A DNA stretch of 64,000 bases from Ypsolopha sequella (GCA_934047225.1 OW203985.1:8759501-8823500); one strand, 5' to 3'. Numbered from the stretch's first letter, positions 45,413 through 55,943 are shown. Numbers and translations: made by a program. Notes: generated by a model from the sequence alone, not told the origin.

Positions 45413-46407
45413 ATAATATATTTATATTTATAGCATTGTCAAATCTCGTCAAAGTTCACCGCCCTACTCGGTCACCACTTTTTCAGATGTGTATTGCTTT
45501 TCTTATGTAATGGATCCACTTTTTCGCAAAAACATCTAAATAAAAATAAGTTTATTGCAAAAAAAAACAAATTAAAATACAAAATTAACAAAAATACATT
45601 TTGTATATATATCTTGAAAAATACTGATGGAGTCCCCAAACTTAGCTAAGCTAGTAACTTGGGGTACCAGTGAATATTATTTAGTGCGAATACTGTTAGG
45701 TACATACATATCCACAATAAAATGTTAACTATTGTAACATATAGATAATAAAGTTATTAGTAGATATATAATATAACTACACATGTTTACACAATAAAAA
45801 AGAAACAATTAAAAATAAGAGATCTAAAACGAGGCTTTTCATCTGTCTCACAATAAGTGTGTGAGGTAGAGCAGTCACAATTTTGTACAAATATAAAACG
45901 AGCGATGTCTCAAAACCGCACCATTCTCCTTTATGTTATGTTCCGAACGTGCAGAGAATGAAAAATTTATTTTATTATTTTCTCCCTCAAGAGACTCCGG
46001 AACCCTGTGTCCCTCGTTACTTAATCTACTTTGCTGTGGTCACTTAGATTGTGAAGACAACGTTAAATGTCTTCGCAAAATGTAAGTATAGTAGATAACT
46101 TTATGTCTGTCACATATCGACGCTCTAAGTCCGAAAGGGGCTCAGACATAGATAAACTATGGGCGCAGAGGTGCTTGAGATCTGTCAAGTATAAATATCA
46201 TCGCGATATGAATTTACATGGGGGTGTCAGGGTGTTTTCGAGTAAGGACAGTGAAATGCAAGTCTCAGTCCACGCTCGTACACCTGTTTCACCGACGATA
46301 CTTAATTAATTACATCCCAGTCTGTTAGGAGGTAAGCCCTATCGCCGCACGCAAACTGACCACAAATGTGCTTTTACGGGATTTGACTTATTTCACGTTC
46401 ACATCTT
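45413..46407. other. Spacer; possible retroelement tail near 45.54 kb
   Basis: aaaataagtttattgcaaaa at 45.54 kb in minus sense is an aataaa-like end with a T/A tail. The 80-codon frame at 46.07-46.31 kb has no motif. Confidence 0.35.
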
Positions 46408-46790
46408 GTGGTATTTAATCAACAATCGCTGAGGGCCTATTGGCCGTATCTGGGGGCACGGCAGTGCCCCCGCAAAGTCTCGCAGAAAAAACGCGGAACG
46501 GCCGTACCATCCTTTTCTCGAAGCAACTCACGGCACTTTCAACCCCCCTGTATCTTCGTTGTGGGTGAAGCTAGAAGTCTGAAATTTCAGGAACCAAGAG
46601 TACTTACTGATCCTACTTCTGACCCCAAATTACAACTTTGTACCTATATTTGATTACGAAATATCTCAAGTCAAAGTTCCGTTATTTTGTCACTGACTGA
46701 CTGACACATCATCAAAAGTCTAAAGGTGTTCTAGCAGGCCTACAAACTTGAAATTTTGTATGCGGCAAGTGTTAAGTGTACATTGCAACA
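46408..46790 (+). repeat. Helitron-like repeat segment with GC-rich hairpin
   Basis: Contains ctgagggcctattggccgta, a perfect hairpin GGGGGCAC ggca GTGCCCCC (46452-46471), and a gactgactgactgac microsatellite near 46.69 kb. Compositionally unlike its surroundings. Possibly one end of the compound repeat that continues as the tandem array to 48.24 kb. Confidence 0.5.
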
Positions 46791-46983
46791 AAAAAATATA
46801 AAAATGTTATTTGCGGTTGGTAATTTAATATTTCCATACAAAGTCTATACAAAATGTATGTTTCCAGCTGCATCTATAAATTTGTATGACACTAGATGAC
46901 GTTGGTGGTATGCTGCTTTGCATTAAAGACGCCTAAAACGAAAAATTCTACGTTAAAGTTAAAGTGCGAAAACTAAAAAATAA

Positions 46984-48240
46984 AACCGGTAAAGTGCGAA
47001 TCTGACTCGTCCATAAAGAGTTCCGTACCCCTACAAAATACGGGTACGGAACCCTAAAAGTAAATAACAACAATATAGATGCCATAGCAACATTAAGGCG
47101 ACAAAAAACAAAGCGATAAAACGGTAGCGCCTGACAAACAATTCGGTACCTTTTTAGTACGGAACCCAAATTTTCATTATTTTACTTTAAAGTATTTACT
47201 ACAGACTGCCCAAAGTTTAAACTTTTACTTTTATGTTGTATTACCGTTCTTAAGATAGAGCCTTTGTTATAATAATCTGTTCCTTGGGTAAGGCACCCTA
47301 AAAAGGGTGGTTTATAATGTTCCACATATTCACAATATTAGTCTATTTAAGAAGAAAATATCAACATTTCGTAATTAAGTCACTAAAAAAACAGTAGTGT
47401 GCGAATCCGACTCGCGCATAAAGGGTTCCGTACCCCTACACAATACGCGTATGGAACCCTAAAAGTAAATTGCAACAACATAGATGCCATAGCACCATCA
47501 AGGCGACAAAAAACAAAGCGATAAAACGGTAGCGCCTGACAAACAATTCGGTACCTTTTTAGGAAGGAACCCTAATTTTTATTATTTCTTATTTTACTTT
47601 AAAGTAGTCTGCCTAAATTTTCAACTTGTAGGTACTTGTATGTATAACCGTTCTAACGATAGAGCCTTTGTTTTAATAATTTGTGCTTTGGGTAAGGAAC
47701 CCTAAAACACATTTAGTCTATTTAAGAAGATAAATATCAACATTTCGTAATTAAGTCGCTATTAAACCGGCTAAGTGCAAGTCAGACTCGCTCACGAAGG
47801 GTTCCGTACTACCATCACACAATATGGGTACGAAACCTTATGATAAATACCAACAATAAAGATGACATAGCAACATCAAGGCGACAAAAAACAAGGCGCT
47901 AAAATGGTAGCGCCTGACAAACAAATCAGCACCTTTTGAATACGGAACTTTAATATTTATACGCCCAAAATTGTTGTTTTATAAAGATAGAGCTGAAACA
48001 AATAACATCGAATAATTAGACCCCCCTTGGATTTCCATTTATTGAACTTTTTATGCTATGATAGGGGCCATATTATTATTTGCCGTGATAGAGGACAATG
48101 TAACATATATTATGTGAAAATATTTACGCGCTACCTATAACGGCTGAAGCTGTAGACCCATGTGATAGATGGATAGACAGCGGAGGATTAGTAATAGGGT
48201 CACGGAACATAATGATACGGAACCCTAAAAATCAAGGTAA
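46984..48240 (+). repeat. Tandem array of a Helitron-like unit, three copies
   Basis: Units start at about 46984, 47391 and 47765. Each begins with a variant of aaccggctaagtgcgagtc, then actcgcgcataaagggttcc, tacccctac, gatgccatagcaac, aaggcgacaaaaaacaaagc and gataaaacggtagcgcctga, then ttcggtacctttttag. Units 1 and 2 are most alike over both the core and the ~200 bp linker (tctatttaagaaga, caacatttcgtaattaagtc). The third ends cggaaccctaaaaatcaagg at 48.24 kb. Confidence 0.75.
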
Positions 48241-48542
48241 AAGGTTATTTATCAAGTAAAGCTTTAAATATATTAAACGAAAAATAAAGCGGCTAATGTT
48301 GTTTTATTTGTATATGCATCCTCTATGATGTAGGTATATTGAAATGTCTATGTACTCGTGTGTCATTCAAAAAAGACCAGGTTTAGCTCATTATTCTGAG
48401 AGGTTTAGACATAATAATGTACTCTGTGGCTTAGACTGACAAGCCTGCCTTTCACTTCATGGTCAAAAGAAATTTTAACCTGCCTGTTGCATCTAATTGT
48501 GGATAATAGTAATAATAACTTACCGTAAAAATTAATATTGCA
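48241..48542. other. Spacer upstream of the OTU frame
   Basis: No promoter motif or splice acceptor that I can support. An in-frame stop lies about 20 bp before the ATG. Confidence 0.4.
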
Positions 48543-49030
48543 ATGGAACCTGAAATATTGTACATAAATGAAAATCCTTGTCCACACCTAGTTGTCCCTA
48601 TACCTGGAGATGGTTCATGTTTGTTCCATTCTTTGTCATTCTCTATGTATGGGAACATTGAGTCGTCATATGACATTAGGTGTGCGGTAGTCGAGTATGT
48701 GGTAGCGCATTGGGATCAAATGCAACTTTATACGTGTGACGAGCGTGGAGACACATGTACTCGACAGCAATGATGAAAACTACCACCTACGGTTCCGTAT
48801 CCGAACTTATGGCAGCCACCGCTTTGTATCCATTTACGTTCGATGTTTACGAAAATGGCCGTTTGAGAGGATCATTCGGTGGCGATCCTGGGATGCCAGT
48901 GAAACGTTTACGATTCTCTGGTAGTTTCTTAGGTGGTCATTATGAAATGGTCCTTCCCGATACTAGTTTCTCAGGAGTATGTCCTAAAGATCAGTTAAAG
49001 GGAGTGGGTTTTAAGAAAATCCGCAGCTGA
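48543..49030 (+). pseudogene. OTU-domain cysteine protease, frameshifted
   Basis: The first frame (76 codons from ATG 48543) has the OTU signature PIPGDGSCLFHSLSFSMYG with catalytic Asp23 and Cys26, followed by an IR..VVEYV..HW helix. It then hits a stop. The remainder continues in another frame (48755-49030): TYGSVSELMAATALYPF, RLRFSG and GGHYEMVL, where the His of GGHY is the third catalytic residue. So all three catalytic residues survive, but a net 2 bp shift near 48745-48755 separates them. OTU proteins remove ubiquitin. In animals such domains occur in host genes and also inside transposons (Helitrons, some LINE and LTR elements); the repeat context here favours a transposon origin. A TGA at 49028-49030 ends the second frame, after which the frame stays open for 38 more codons. 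Confidence 0.75.
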
Positions 49031-49088
49031 CGTGCAAGAAATATTACCCGAGAAGAAAAAAAGGACGACTACCTACAAAAAGAAATGA

Positions 49089-49712
49089 GATCCCATCAAA
49101 AACATAAAATGTACAAAAATGGCAAGTCTCGCAACGCAATCCTTCCACCGTAAAAAGTTGTGAGATCTTATGTAAAGCCAAGTCTGCTATTTTAGTTTTT
49201 ATGGAAGCACCTTTTCATTTAAGCATTTTGGGAGCACCTATTTAACAAATTTATCATTAATTGTTTCCTATTTAGTTACCTACCAACATTAAGTGACTGT
49301 ATTAATATTAGTCATCTTTATTTCCTAATAAAATATGGTGACTTTGCAATCGCAGAGCACAAATAAAGCACTGATGCGTAGAAATATCTTCTCAAATCGC
49401 TAATAAATTGGTATTAGGTGGCTGATATGTTGTATATGTTGCTGTGCGATTGCGAAGTCACTATATTTTATTAGAGAAATAAAGATGACTAATATTAATA
49501 CAGTCACTTAATGTTGGTAGGTAACTAAATAGGAAACAATTAATGATAAATTTGTTAAATAGGTGCTCCCATACTAACTTAAATGAAAAGGTGCTTCCAT
49601 AAAAACTAAAATAGCAGACTTGGCTTTACATAAGATCTCACAACTTTTTACGGTGGAAGGATTGCGTTGCGAGACTTGCCATTTTTGTACATTTTATGTT
49701 TTTGATGGGATC
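49089..49712. repeat. Long inverted repeat (arms ~270 bp, loop ~80 bp)
   Basis: Left arm 49089-49361 starts gatcccatcaaaaacataaa; right arm 49440-49712 ends with the inverse, tttatgtttttgatgggatc. Shared inner landmarks include acaaatttatcattaattgt, cactgtattaatattagtc-like sequence and caatcgcag. The divergence is a few percent. The spacer carries caaataaagcactgatgcg. The left arm overlaps the extended reading frame of the OTU gene and its 3' flank, so the right arm is an inverted copy of that gene end. Confidence 0.85.
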
Positions 49713-50200
49713 AAGTTGTCTGAGGTAGAGGCGTCGTTGACGCAAAGCGTTTGCTGATAACTTAGTGGTAGTGACGATCGAGGCGGACGGCCTCGTGTCT
49801 AACGGGGATTCAATGACGTTTGTAGTGATCCGTCTTCTACGTCGGGGACGGTGAATGAATACAGGGGCAGTTGCTGAGGTGTTATCGTCAGGGGTGTTGG
49901 GGGGGGGGGTCGGATGCTATAATCTGGGCCGTTATGTCGTCGTCAGAATCTAATAATAAGTGACGCGGGCGTCGTTTGCAATGTTTGAACTATGGTTCGC
50001 AAGTGGAAGGTAAAGCTCAACCGGGTTGCCGTGAAAGGTAAAGCCGACCAAATTAGCAGCATACTGAAGAAGAGCAAAGCCAAAGGACCCGAATAAGAGC
50101 TTGTATGAGTAGATTGATGGAAGTAGATAAGAAGAAGCGAAAATGTGTGAAATATGTGTCTCTGTTTGCCGCTCTGAGAGACCGGTGTAAGTATATGCAT
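49713..50200 (-). pseudogene. Coding-like, GC-rich stretch, probably a second copy of the OTU-bearing element
   Basis: Reading on the minus strand into the right arm, an open frame encodes a proline- and arginine-rich segment with residues TPDDNTSATAPVFIHRPRRR, then LDTRPSASIVTTTKLSANA. It runs to the border with the right arm, where it meets the arm sequence that follows the OTU frame on the plus strand. A low-complexity G tract is at 49.9 kb. The remaining part to 50.2 kb has an 85-codon frame without motif. I do not recognise the protein. The arrangement suggests two tail-to-tail element copies, of which the left one has lost its middle. Confidence 0.4.
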
Positions 50201-50568
50201 GTAAGTATGTAGGTGTTACTCCGAATGTGGATTTAAATCACTATTTCCCTTATTATTCATGCTTATTTTTATTACTGTATAATTTGTAAAATTTTAAACG
50301 ACAAACGACATGGAAGTTCTTTATAAAATAGTATAAATATATATTTTTATTTATAATTGGTTATTTTTCAATAGATATTATTATAGTTGATGTAAATAAA
50401 GAGGTAATTTAAATTAAAACACATCTTTTTTAAAGTTCAATTTTTATATTGAACGTATACAAAATAAAGGAAATTACCAAAAATATGGTAAATAATAATA
50501 TTTTCTAAATCTGTTTCTTATATATTTCTTTTTAGTTTTTGGTGAAAATAATCAAAATAATACAGTAA
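50201..50568. other. AT-rich spacer
   Basis: Nothing recognised. Confidence 0.4.
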
Positions 50569-51022
50569 TAGTATTTTGTGCAACTGTAACATAATTTGAG
50601 ACATTAGGACACGAATACATGTTTACGAAACAAACGAAGAGAGTTTCGTAATAGGCTTGCACGAGTGTCCCAAGGTCTAATTATGTTTAGTTGCACACAA
50701 TACCTTATCTACGACCATCAGAAATATGGTATTTATTTATTTTATATCATTTTCAACTAACAAAAAATGAGAAGAAGACATTCGTTCATAAACCTCAGGT
50801 GCGTCGTTCCGGTAAAGCTGCCTTCAAGGCCAATCAGGATAAACGGGGCGTGGCTTAAGAAATAAGATCGGGGATTGTTTCTAGTATCTGTTGTTGATTG
50901 GGTCTCTAGCGGTTTAATAACTTGGGTCAGTTGCAGCGCAGAATCGCGGTGTTATAATGTAATATTATAACATCTGATATTCAATCTAGGTACTTATAAA
51001 ACTGCTTTTGATGTTGAAATTG
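50569..51022 (+). repeat. Dispersed repeat with foldback head, copy 2
   Basis: Matches 30248-30715: tagtattttgtgcaactgta, its inverse gtttagttgcacacaata, ttatctacgaccatca, a gattgggtctctagcgg block, cagcgcagaatcgcg and acttataaaactgcttttga. Confidence 0.65.
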
Positions 51023-53036
51023 CCTTATGGTAATAGATAATAGTACATTTGCAATTTTTCGCATTATAATCGTATTCGTATCGTTTAAAAATCTGTCTTT
51101 TTAGTCCTAGTATGAGGCAAAGAAAATAATAATTGATTGATATACTGGAGATTCAGTAAGTAATCAGAAATAAGGGCCCAACGTAAATTTTTAGGTGATT
51201 TCCAAAATAAAACATGGCTTTCCGATACTAACATTAGAATCCAGAATAAATGGGCTACATAAATCGAAGTCGACATATTAAGAAACTTCTAAAAACAACT
51301 GTAAACTTTTGTTCAAAAGTAAAAAAGACTTTCATACCACCGCTGCAACAAACCACACACCGACCTCGTACCGTACTTCAAAGTGAACAATGAAAACATT
51401 TTAACGTCACACAAGCAATTCCTACACACCGCATTACGTTCCGTGCTACCATAAACCGCGAAATAACCGTGAAGTTCAAGAGGAAATATTTTATGTACCT
51501 AGAGGGTTCCCGGGGTCGGGGGCGGGATCACAATAAAAATATTATAAGTGCCAGCTTCGTGGAGCGGCCAGCCGTCTGTGCACCGAGTGGTGCCACAAAC
51601 GTGGCGAAATCAAGAACGAGTCAAAAGTGACGCCTGTTCAAAAGTAGGATGATGATGATGTTGAGTTGGGATGCCTGCTGGGGACAGGCGGATTGTCGGC
51701 TCTCCATTTTCATTGCTTGGAGATTTGGTATCCGAATGTTCGAGGTTCAAAAGTAGATGTTTAAAAATCTAAACAAATTTAAGCAGCGTCAGTTTTCTTT
51801 GTACTCGTTATTCTTTATGACTTCAGTTCACAACGTATATTTATAAGATCTACGATAAACATATTTTTATTAGCTGACAAGAAAATCAAAATTGAACATA
51901 AATGGTTCGAAAAAGAAACGCATTTCCAATCTAACCTCAAAACAAATACTTTAATCCCCTTTAAAAAAAGAGAAATTGTTCCTCATCTATTTTCTTTAGT
52001 AAAATCGAATATTATTGAGTAAAATTGTCTAAAACTAGACATACACAAAAAGAAATAGTGCAAATATTTTAGAATAGTTTTACAGATATTCAAAATGAAA
52101 CTTGATTTAAAATATAAGTATAATAATAAGTAAAATATAAAATATAAAGGCTTACAAAAATAGATAATGTTTTATATCAGACAACCGAGAACAGCGGGTA
52201 GATTAAGACATACATGGTAGTGTTACGTAGGACGCAAGGACAAAAAGCCCTGCGCTACACTGACCGATTTGTTCCAGAAGGTTCTGCAACTTACTCGACG
52301 GACTTACGAGGACATTCCACAGTTTTATAGAAGGATAGTGTCGTACCGGAAAATTTCAAGTCGTACCCGACAATGCTAGAATGTTTTTAAATTGCTTTGA
52401 AGTTACTGGAAGTCTTGGTTCCGCATATAAATGCTGCGCTGCACGCGCTGTGGATTAGTTATGTTCTGATAGCAATACCGTGAAGAACACTTTAATATGC
52501 GATACGAGTATAGAGAATTACAAGTTAAAGACGGACGTTCAAGTGAAACAATTACTATTTCCGATTACTGTTATTTGTAAATATTTGTGACTTTACAAAT
52601 AAAATGTCAGTGCTTTGGTGAAAAATTTGTAAATGTATTTATCCCGAATCCCAGCTTGTAACAGTAGTTAAAACGCTGCTACGGCTACGCCATCATCTTG
52701 TTTCATAGCATATCTTCAACTTTTGCGTCAGCGTATGTAGGGCTACAGCTTATCCCTTTTCCAAGAATACATATTCTGTTTACGATTTAGCCATTTTATT
52801 GCAGGCAGATATCCGCGATATTACAAAACGTTGCTAAATTTTATACGAAGCAGGGTTACAATTCAAGTACGTAAGCATCGATCGTTTTGATAGTCAACAG
52901 TATCGAATTGAAAACCTACATGCACGTTTCTATTTCTTTTATTGTTTTGTGTTGTATACTTTATTTCAAGTAATCATGTTTAATTTTGTTTAAGTATAAA
53001 GTATAATACTTAATTTTTCAATAATGCAATAAATTT
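51023..53036. other. Spacer, partly GC-richer
   Basis: At 51.50-51.65 kb ggttcccggggtcgggggcg and gtggagcggccagccgtctg stand out. A gatgatgatgatg run follows. No frame with a motif, so an exon or promoter is only a possibility. Confidence 0.35.
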
Positions 53037-53078
53037 TACCATAGACTAAGTATAATACTTAGATATAGAAATAGAATA

Positions 53079-53084
53079 AGTATA

Positions 53085-53090
<6 letters not shown>
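53079..53090 (+). repeat. Target-site duplication of the R1-like insertion, left
   Basis: agtataagactt, identical to 55125-55136. The last two T are shared with the start of the T tract. Confidence 0.8.
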
Positions 53091-53122
<32 letters not shown>

Positions 53123-55124
53123 CCTGTTTCCCCCGATTTTAATTTTTCAGGGACCTTGTTTTTTTTTTTTTTTTTTTATTAATTAATTATTATTATATTT
53201 ATTTGCATCATTATACTATTACATTGTTTATTATGTTACTTAAATTTTTATTGAATATTTTATTGCATCTATTTTATTTATCTTTAATTTTATCTAATAA
53301 AATTTTTACTGTTATTATAATTAATCAATGACATTTTTTATTTTATTTTTATTTATTAGCGTATAAAAATATATATTTATTTTCTTTTCTGGGGCACTGC
53401 CCGCTGCTTTACGTCTTGTTTGTTTGTGCCACTGCTTTCATGACGTCGATGCAGTATTCGGCAAATTTCTGTCCTGAACTCTTACCCGCCAGGAGGGAGC
53501 TCCAGTTTGAGGTTTCAATGTTCATGTCGAACTCAAGTTCGAGCTGCAACCTCCTGGATCCGAACATTGGACATTCGTTCAGGACGTGTTCGATTGTCTG
53601 ATCGACGTCTGGGGAGCAAGAGCAGCCTGGGTCGTCACGACATTTGAAGCGGTGAAGGTAGTGTGCGTTCCCGCCGTGACCAGTCCACGCTTGAGTGATC
53701 CAATATGAGACCCTAAAATTCACTATTGTTCGGAAAGACTGGCAAATGTCCGGGAAGAAAAGTTTGGTGATTCTGCCCTTCCCGGACGTGGAGTATTCCT
53801 CCCGCCAGATTTCTAGGGTCCGTTGGCGGATCACTCTCCTGGCATATGACAGAGGGAATCTGTCATAATCTGCGGCCGTCTTTTTGTGTAGGGCGGCATG
53901 CTTAGCTAGCTCGTCGGCGCGCTCGTTTCCAGCAGTGCCAATGTGAGCCCGCACCCACCATAGCTTTATTTGGACGCCCTTTTCAGCCGCAACTACCAGG
54001 TCTGCCCTGATGTCTGTCACAAGGGGATGCGTGGAACGCGGGTTCGCAATTGCATCCAGGGAGGAGCGTGAGTCGCTAAGGATGTCTGCCTCCCTGAAGT
54101 GTTTGTCCTTCACCGTCAGCCTGATTGCCTGCCGCAGTGCGAGAAGCTCCGACTGGTAAACTGTACAAAATGCTTCCAGTCGGAACTTCTTTGACAGCAC
54201 CTCGATACCGTCTCGCCAGCATGTGAATGCACATCCGACTTTGCCCTCGATCTTGCTGCCATCAGTATAGATACTGACCGGAGCAGATGGTTTGTCTCCC
54301 AGCGCGTTGTCATCGAGACGATCCAATACCGTGTAGCGAACCCTCTGCCGAAGGGCAGGATGGGGCAGTTGGTAAAATGGTGTTCTAGACTCCACCAGAT
54401 GGTCCCTCGCCTCCAGCAGGGGCTTGCCACGCTTCACGGCATATAATTCGGCCGCCTCACGCACCCGCAGCTCGATCGGGAGCAGCCTTGCAATCGTTAT
54501 CACTGAATCATAGGAGACGGTTCGGTATGCTTTAGCAATCTTTATAGCTATTAATCGTTGTTCCGACCTCAGACGCTTTATAATATATTTTTTGGACGTG
54601 CTATCAGCCCATACGTTCGCTGCGTAAAGAAGAATAGGCTCCACTGCCCCGATATACAGCTGCCTGACTATTTCGGAGTTAAGACCCCAAGAGGCCTTAG
54701 CGACCCGAGTCAGTCCCTTGCAAACGGTGGCAGCTTTATAGCAGACCATCTTGATGTGCTCCAGGAACGTCAAGTTCTTGTCGATCGTTAGCCCAAGTAT
54801 TTTGACTTTGTCGACGGGTGGCAATAGGACATTTGCCATTGTGATATGGGGCGTTGGAATGTCTCTCTTTCCTGTAAGAACCATCAAAGCGGTTTTATGC
54901 GGAGAAAACCTAAGTTTGTGTTCAATACCCCAAGTGGCTATTGAGTCTAATACTGGACTAACGATACACTCTAGCTCCTCTAGCGTGTCGGCTGAAGCTA
55001 CTATGACTACGTCATCGGCAAAAGCTTGGACGTGAAGTCCGCAGCCCTCGAGCAGTTCGAGGAGCGAGTCGATTACGACGTTCCACATCAACGGTCCACT
55101 TATACTTCCTTGAACGCAGCCCCG
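53091..55124 (-). mobile_element. 5'-truncated R1/I-type non-LTR retrotransposon
   Basis: Flanked by a 12 bp target-site duplication (53079-53090 and 55125-55136). On the minus strand the order is truncated reverse transcriptase, RNase H, zinc knuckle, stop, ~320 bp 3' UTR and a poly(A) tail (seen as a T tract at 53089-53119). A second, inner T tract is at 53159-53177. Truncation at the 5' end, the A tail and a variable-length target duplication are the marks of target-primed reverse transcription. The open frame has no stop, so the insertion looks recent compared with its neighbours. Confidence 0.85.
53409..55124 (-). CDS. Reverse transcriptase (C-terminal part) - RNase H - zinc knuckle, partial
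   Basis: An uninterrupted frame of 571 codons from the truncation point (55124) to TGA/TAA-type stop at 53409-53411; no native start. It opens with the RGCVQGSISGPLMWN block, the R1-type motif before the catalytic FADD box, which follows at once (AFADDVVIVAS). The thumb/connection is LRFSPHKTALMV and KILGLTID. RNase H then has all four acidic residues: D in YTDGSK, E in QSELLALRQA, D in ILSDSRSSLD and D in GNERADELAKHA. Near the C-terminus C..C.C..H..C residues (FKCRDDPGCSC ... EHVLNECP) form a zinc knuckle. The fingers, upstream palm and endonuclease are missing, so it could not move itself. The clade is R1/I-like; RNase H presence fits, but I cannot place it more finely. Confidence 0.85.
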   Translation of the reverse strand, partial: RGCVQGSISGPLMWNVVIDSLLELLEGCGLHVQAFADDVVIVASADTLEELECIVSPVLDSIATWGIEHKLRFSPHKTALMVLTGKRDIPTPHITMANVLLPPVDKVKILGLTIDKNLTFLEHIKMVCYKAATVCKGLTRVAKASWGLNSEIVRQLYIGAVEPILLYAANVWADSTSKKYIIKRLRSEQRLIAIKIAKAYRTVSYDSVITIARLLPIELRVREAAELYAVKRGKPLLEARDHLVESRTPFYQLPHPALRQRVRYTVLDRLDDNALGDKPSAPVSIYTDGSKIEGKVGCAFTCWRDGIEVLSKKFRLEAFCTVYQSELLALRQAIRLTVKDKHFREADILSDSRSSLDAIANPRSTHPLVTDIRADLVVAAEKGVQIKLWWVRAHIGTAGNERADELAKHAALHKKTAADYDRFPLSYARRVIRQRTLEIWREEYSTSGKGRITKLFFPDICQSFRTIVNFRVSYWITQAWTGHGGNAHYLHRFKCRDDPGCSCSPDVDQTIEHVLNECPMFGSRRLQLELEFDMNIETSNWSSLLAGKSSGQKFAEYCIDVMKAVAQTNKT

Positions 55125-55136
55125 AGTATAAGACTT
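55125..55136 (+). repeat. Target-site duplication, right
   Basis: agtataagactt, identical to 53079-53090. Confidence 0.8.
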
Positions 55137-55247
55137 AGTCTATGGTACAATTATTATTTTTGCTTAAAATTTGTTGTATACATTTGCCCACCTTTATATA
55201 TATATCTATTCGTGATACCAGGATGTTTTTTTTTGTTATTTAGTTTT

Positions 55248-55943
55248 AGGGTTCCGTAGTCAACAGCAAGGAACCCATATAGTTTCGCCATGTCCGTCTG
55301 TCTGTCCGCGGCTTAGCTTAGAGACTATTAGTAATAGAAAGCTGTAATTTGGCATGGGTATACATATTTATCACGCCAATAAAGTGGTATAGTAAAATTT
55401 TAAAAAGGTTTTTTTTTATGGTACACTTAAAGTGGGGATGATTTTTTTTCTCGTCTATTCCCTAGTGTGGGATGTCGTTGGATAGGTAATTTAAAAATAT
55501 TGGGGGTGTGAGAAGACCATTTTTCGATCCAGCGTTCCGTTTGCAAAATATTAAGCTTTAAATTGTTCATTTTTGTTAGAGTCAAGTGTCCCCCCCTGCC
55601 AACGAAACGGTTGTATTTGGAGACGTGAAAAAAAACACGGCAGTAGTACACATAACGAAATTAAAAGGAAAACTATCACAGCTAAGTAGGCTTTATAAGT
55701 TAACGAGTACAGATCGCGCCAAACTTTTAGTCCCCTCAAAACACGGGGCGATTCGCATCAGCAGGAACAAAATGTATGGGCCGTTTCTGGGAAGAGCAAC
55801 TTCCAAACGTACGAGAAGTTTGGCGCGATCTGTATTAGTCGACAAACTTATAAAAAGTACTTGGAGAAGAAGTCCGCATATTGTGCAGGGCCACTACGGA
55901 ACCCTACACCGCGCGTGGCTCGACACGCACTTGGCCGGTTTTA
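55248..55943 (+). mobile_element. Helitron-like non-autonomous element, copy 3 (full length)
   Basis: 696 bp. Starts agggttccgtagtcaacagc, then gtccgtctgtctgtccgcgg, a C-tract (gtccccccctgcc), the hairpin acagatcgcgccaaactttt with inverse gtttggcgcgatctgt, and ends acgcacttggccggttttt-like. Its 74-122-codon frames on both strands follow the repeat itself and are not genes. Confidence 0.8.

Noticed and set aside
53416..55035. Several 60-104-codon frames inside the retrotransposon in other frames
   Set aside because: Shadows of the GC-richer reverse transcriptase/RNase H frame on the minus strand.
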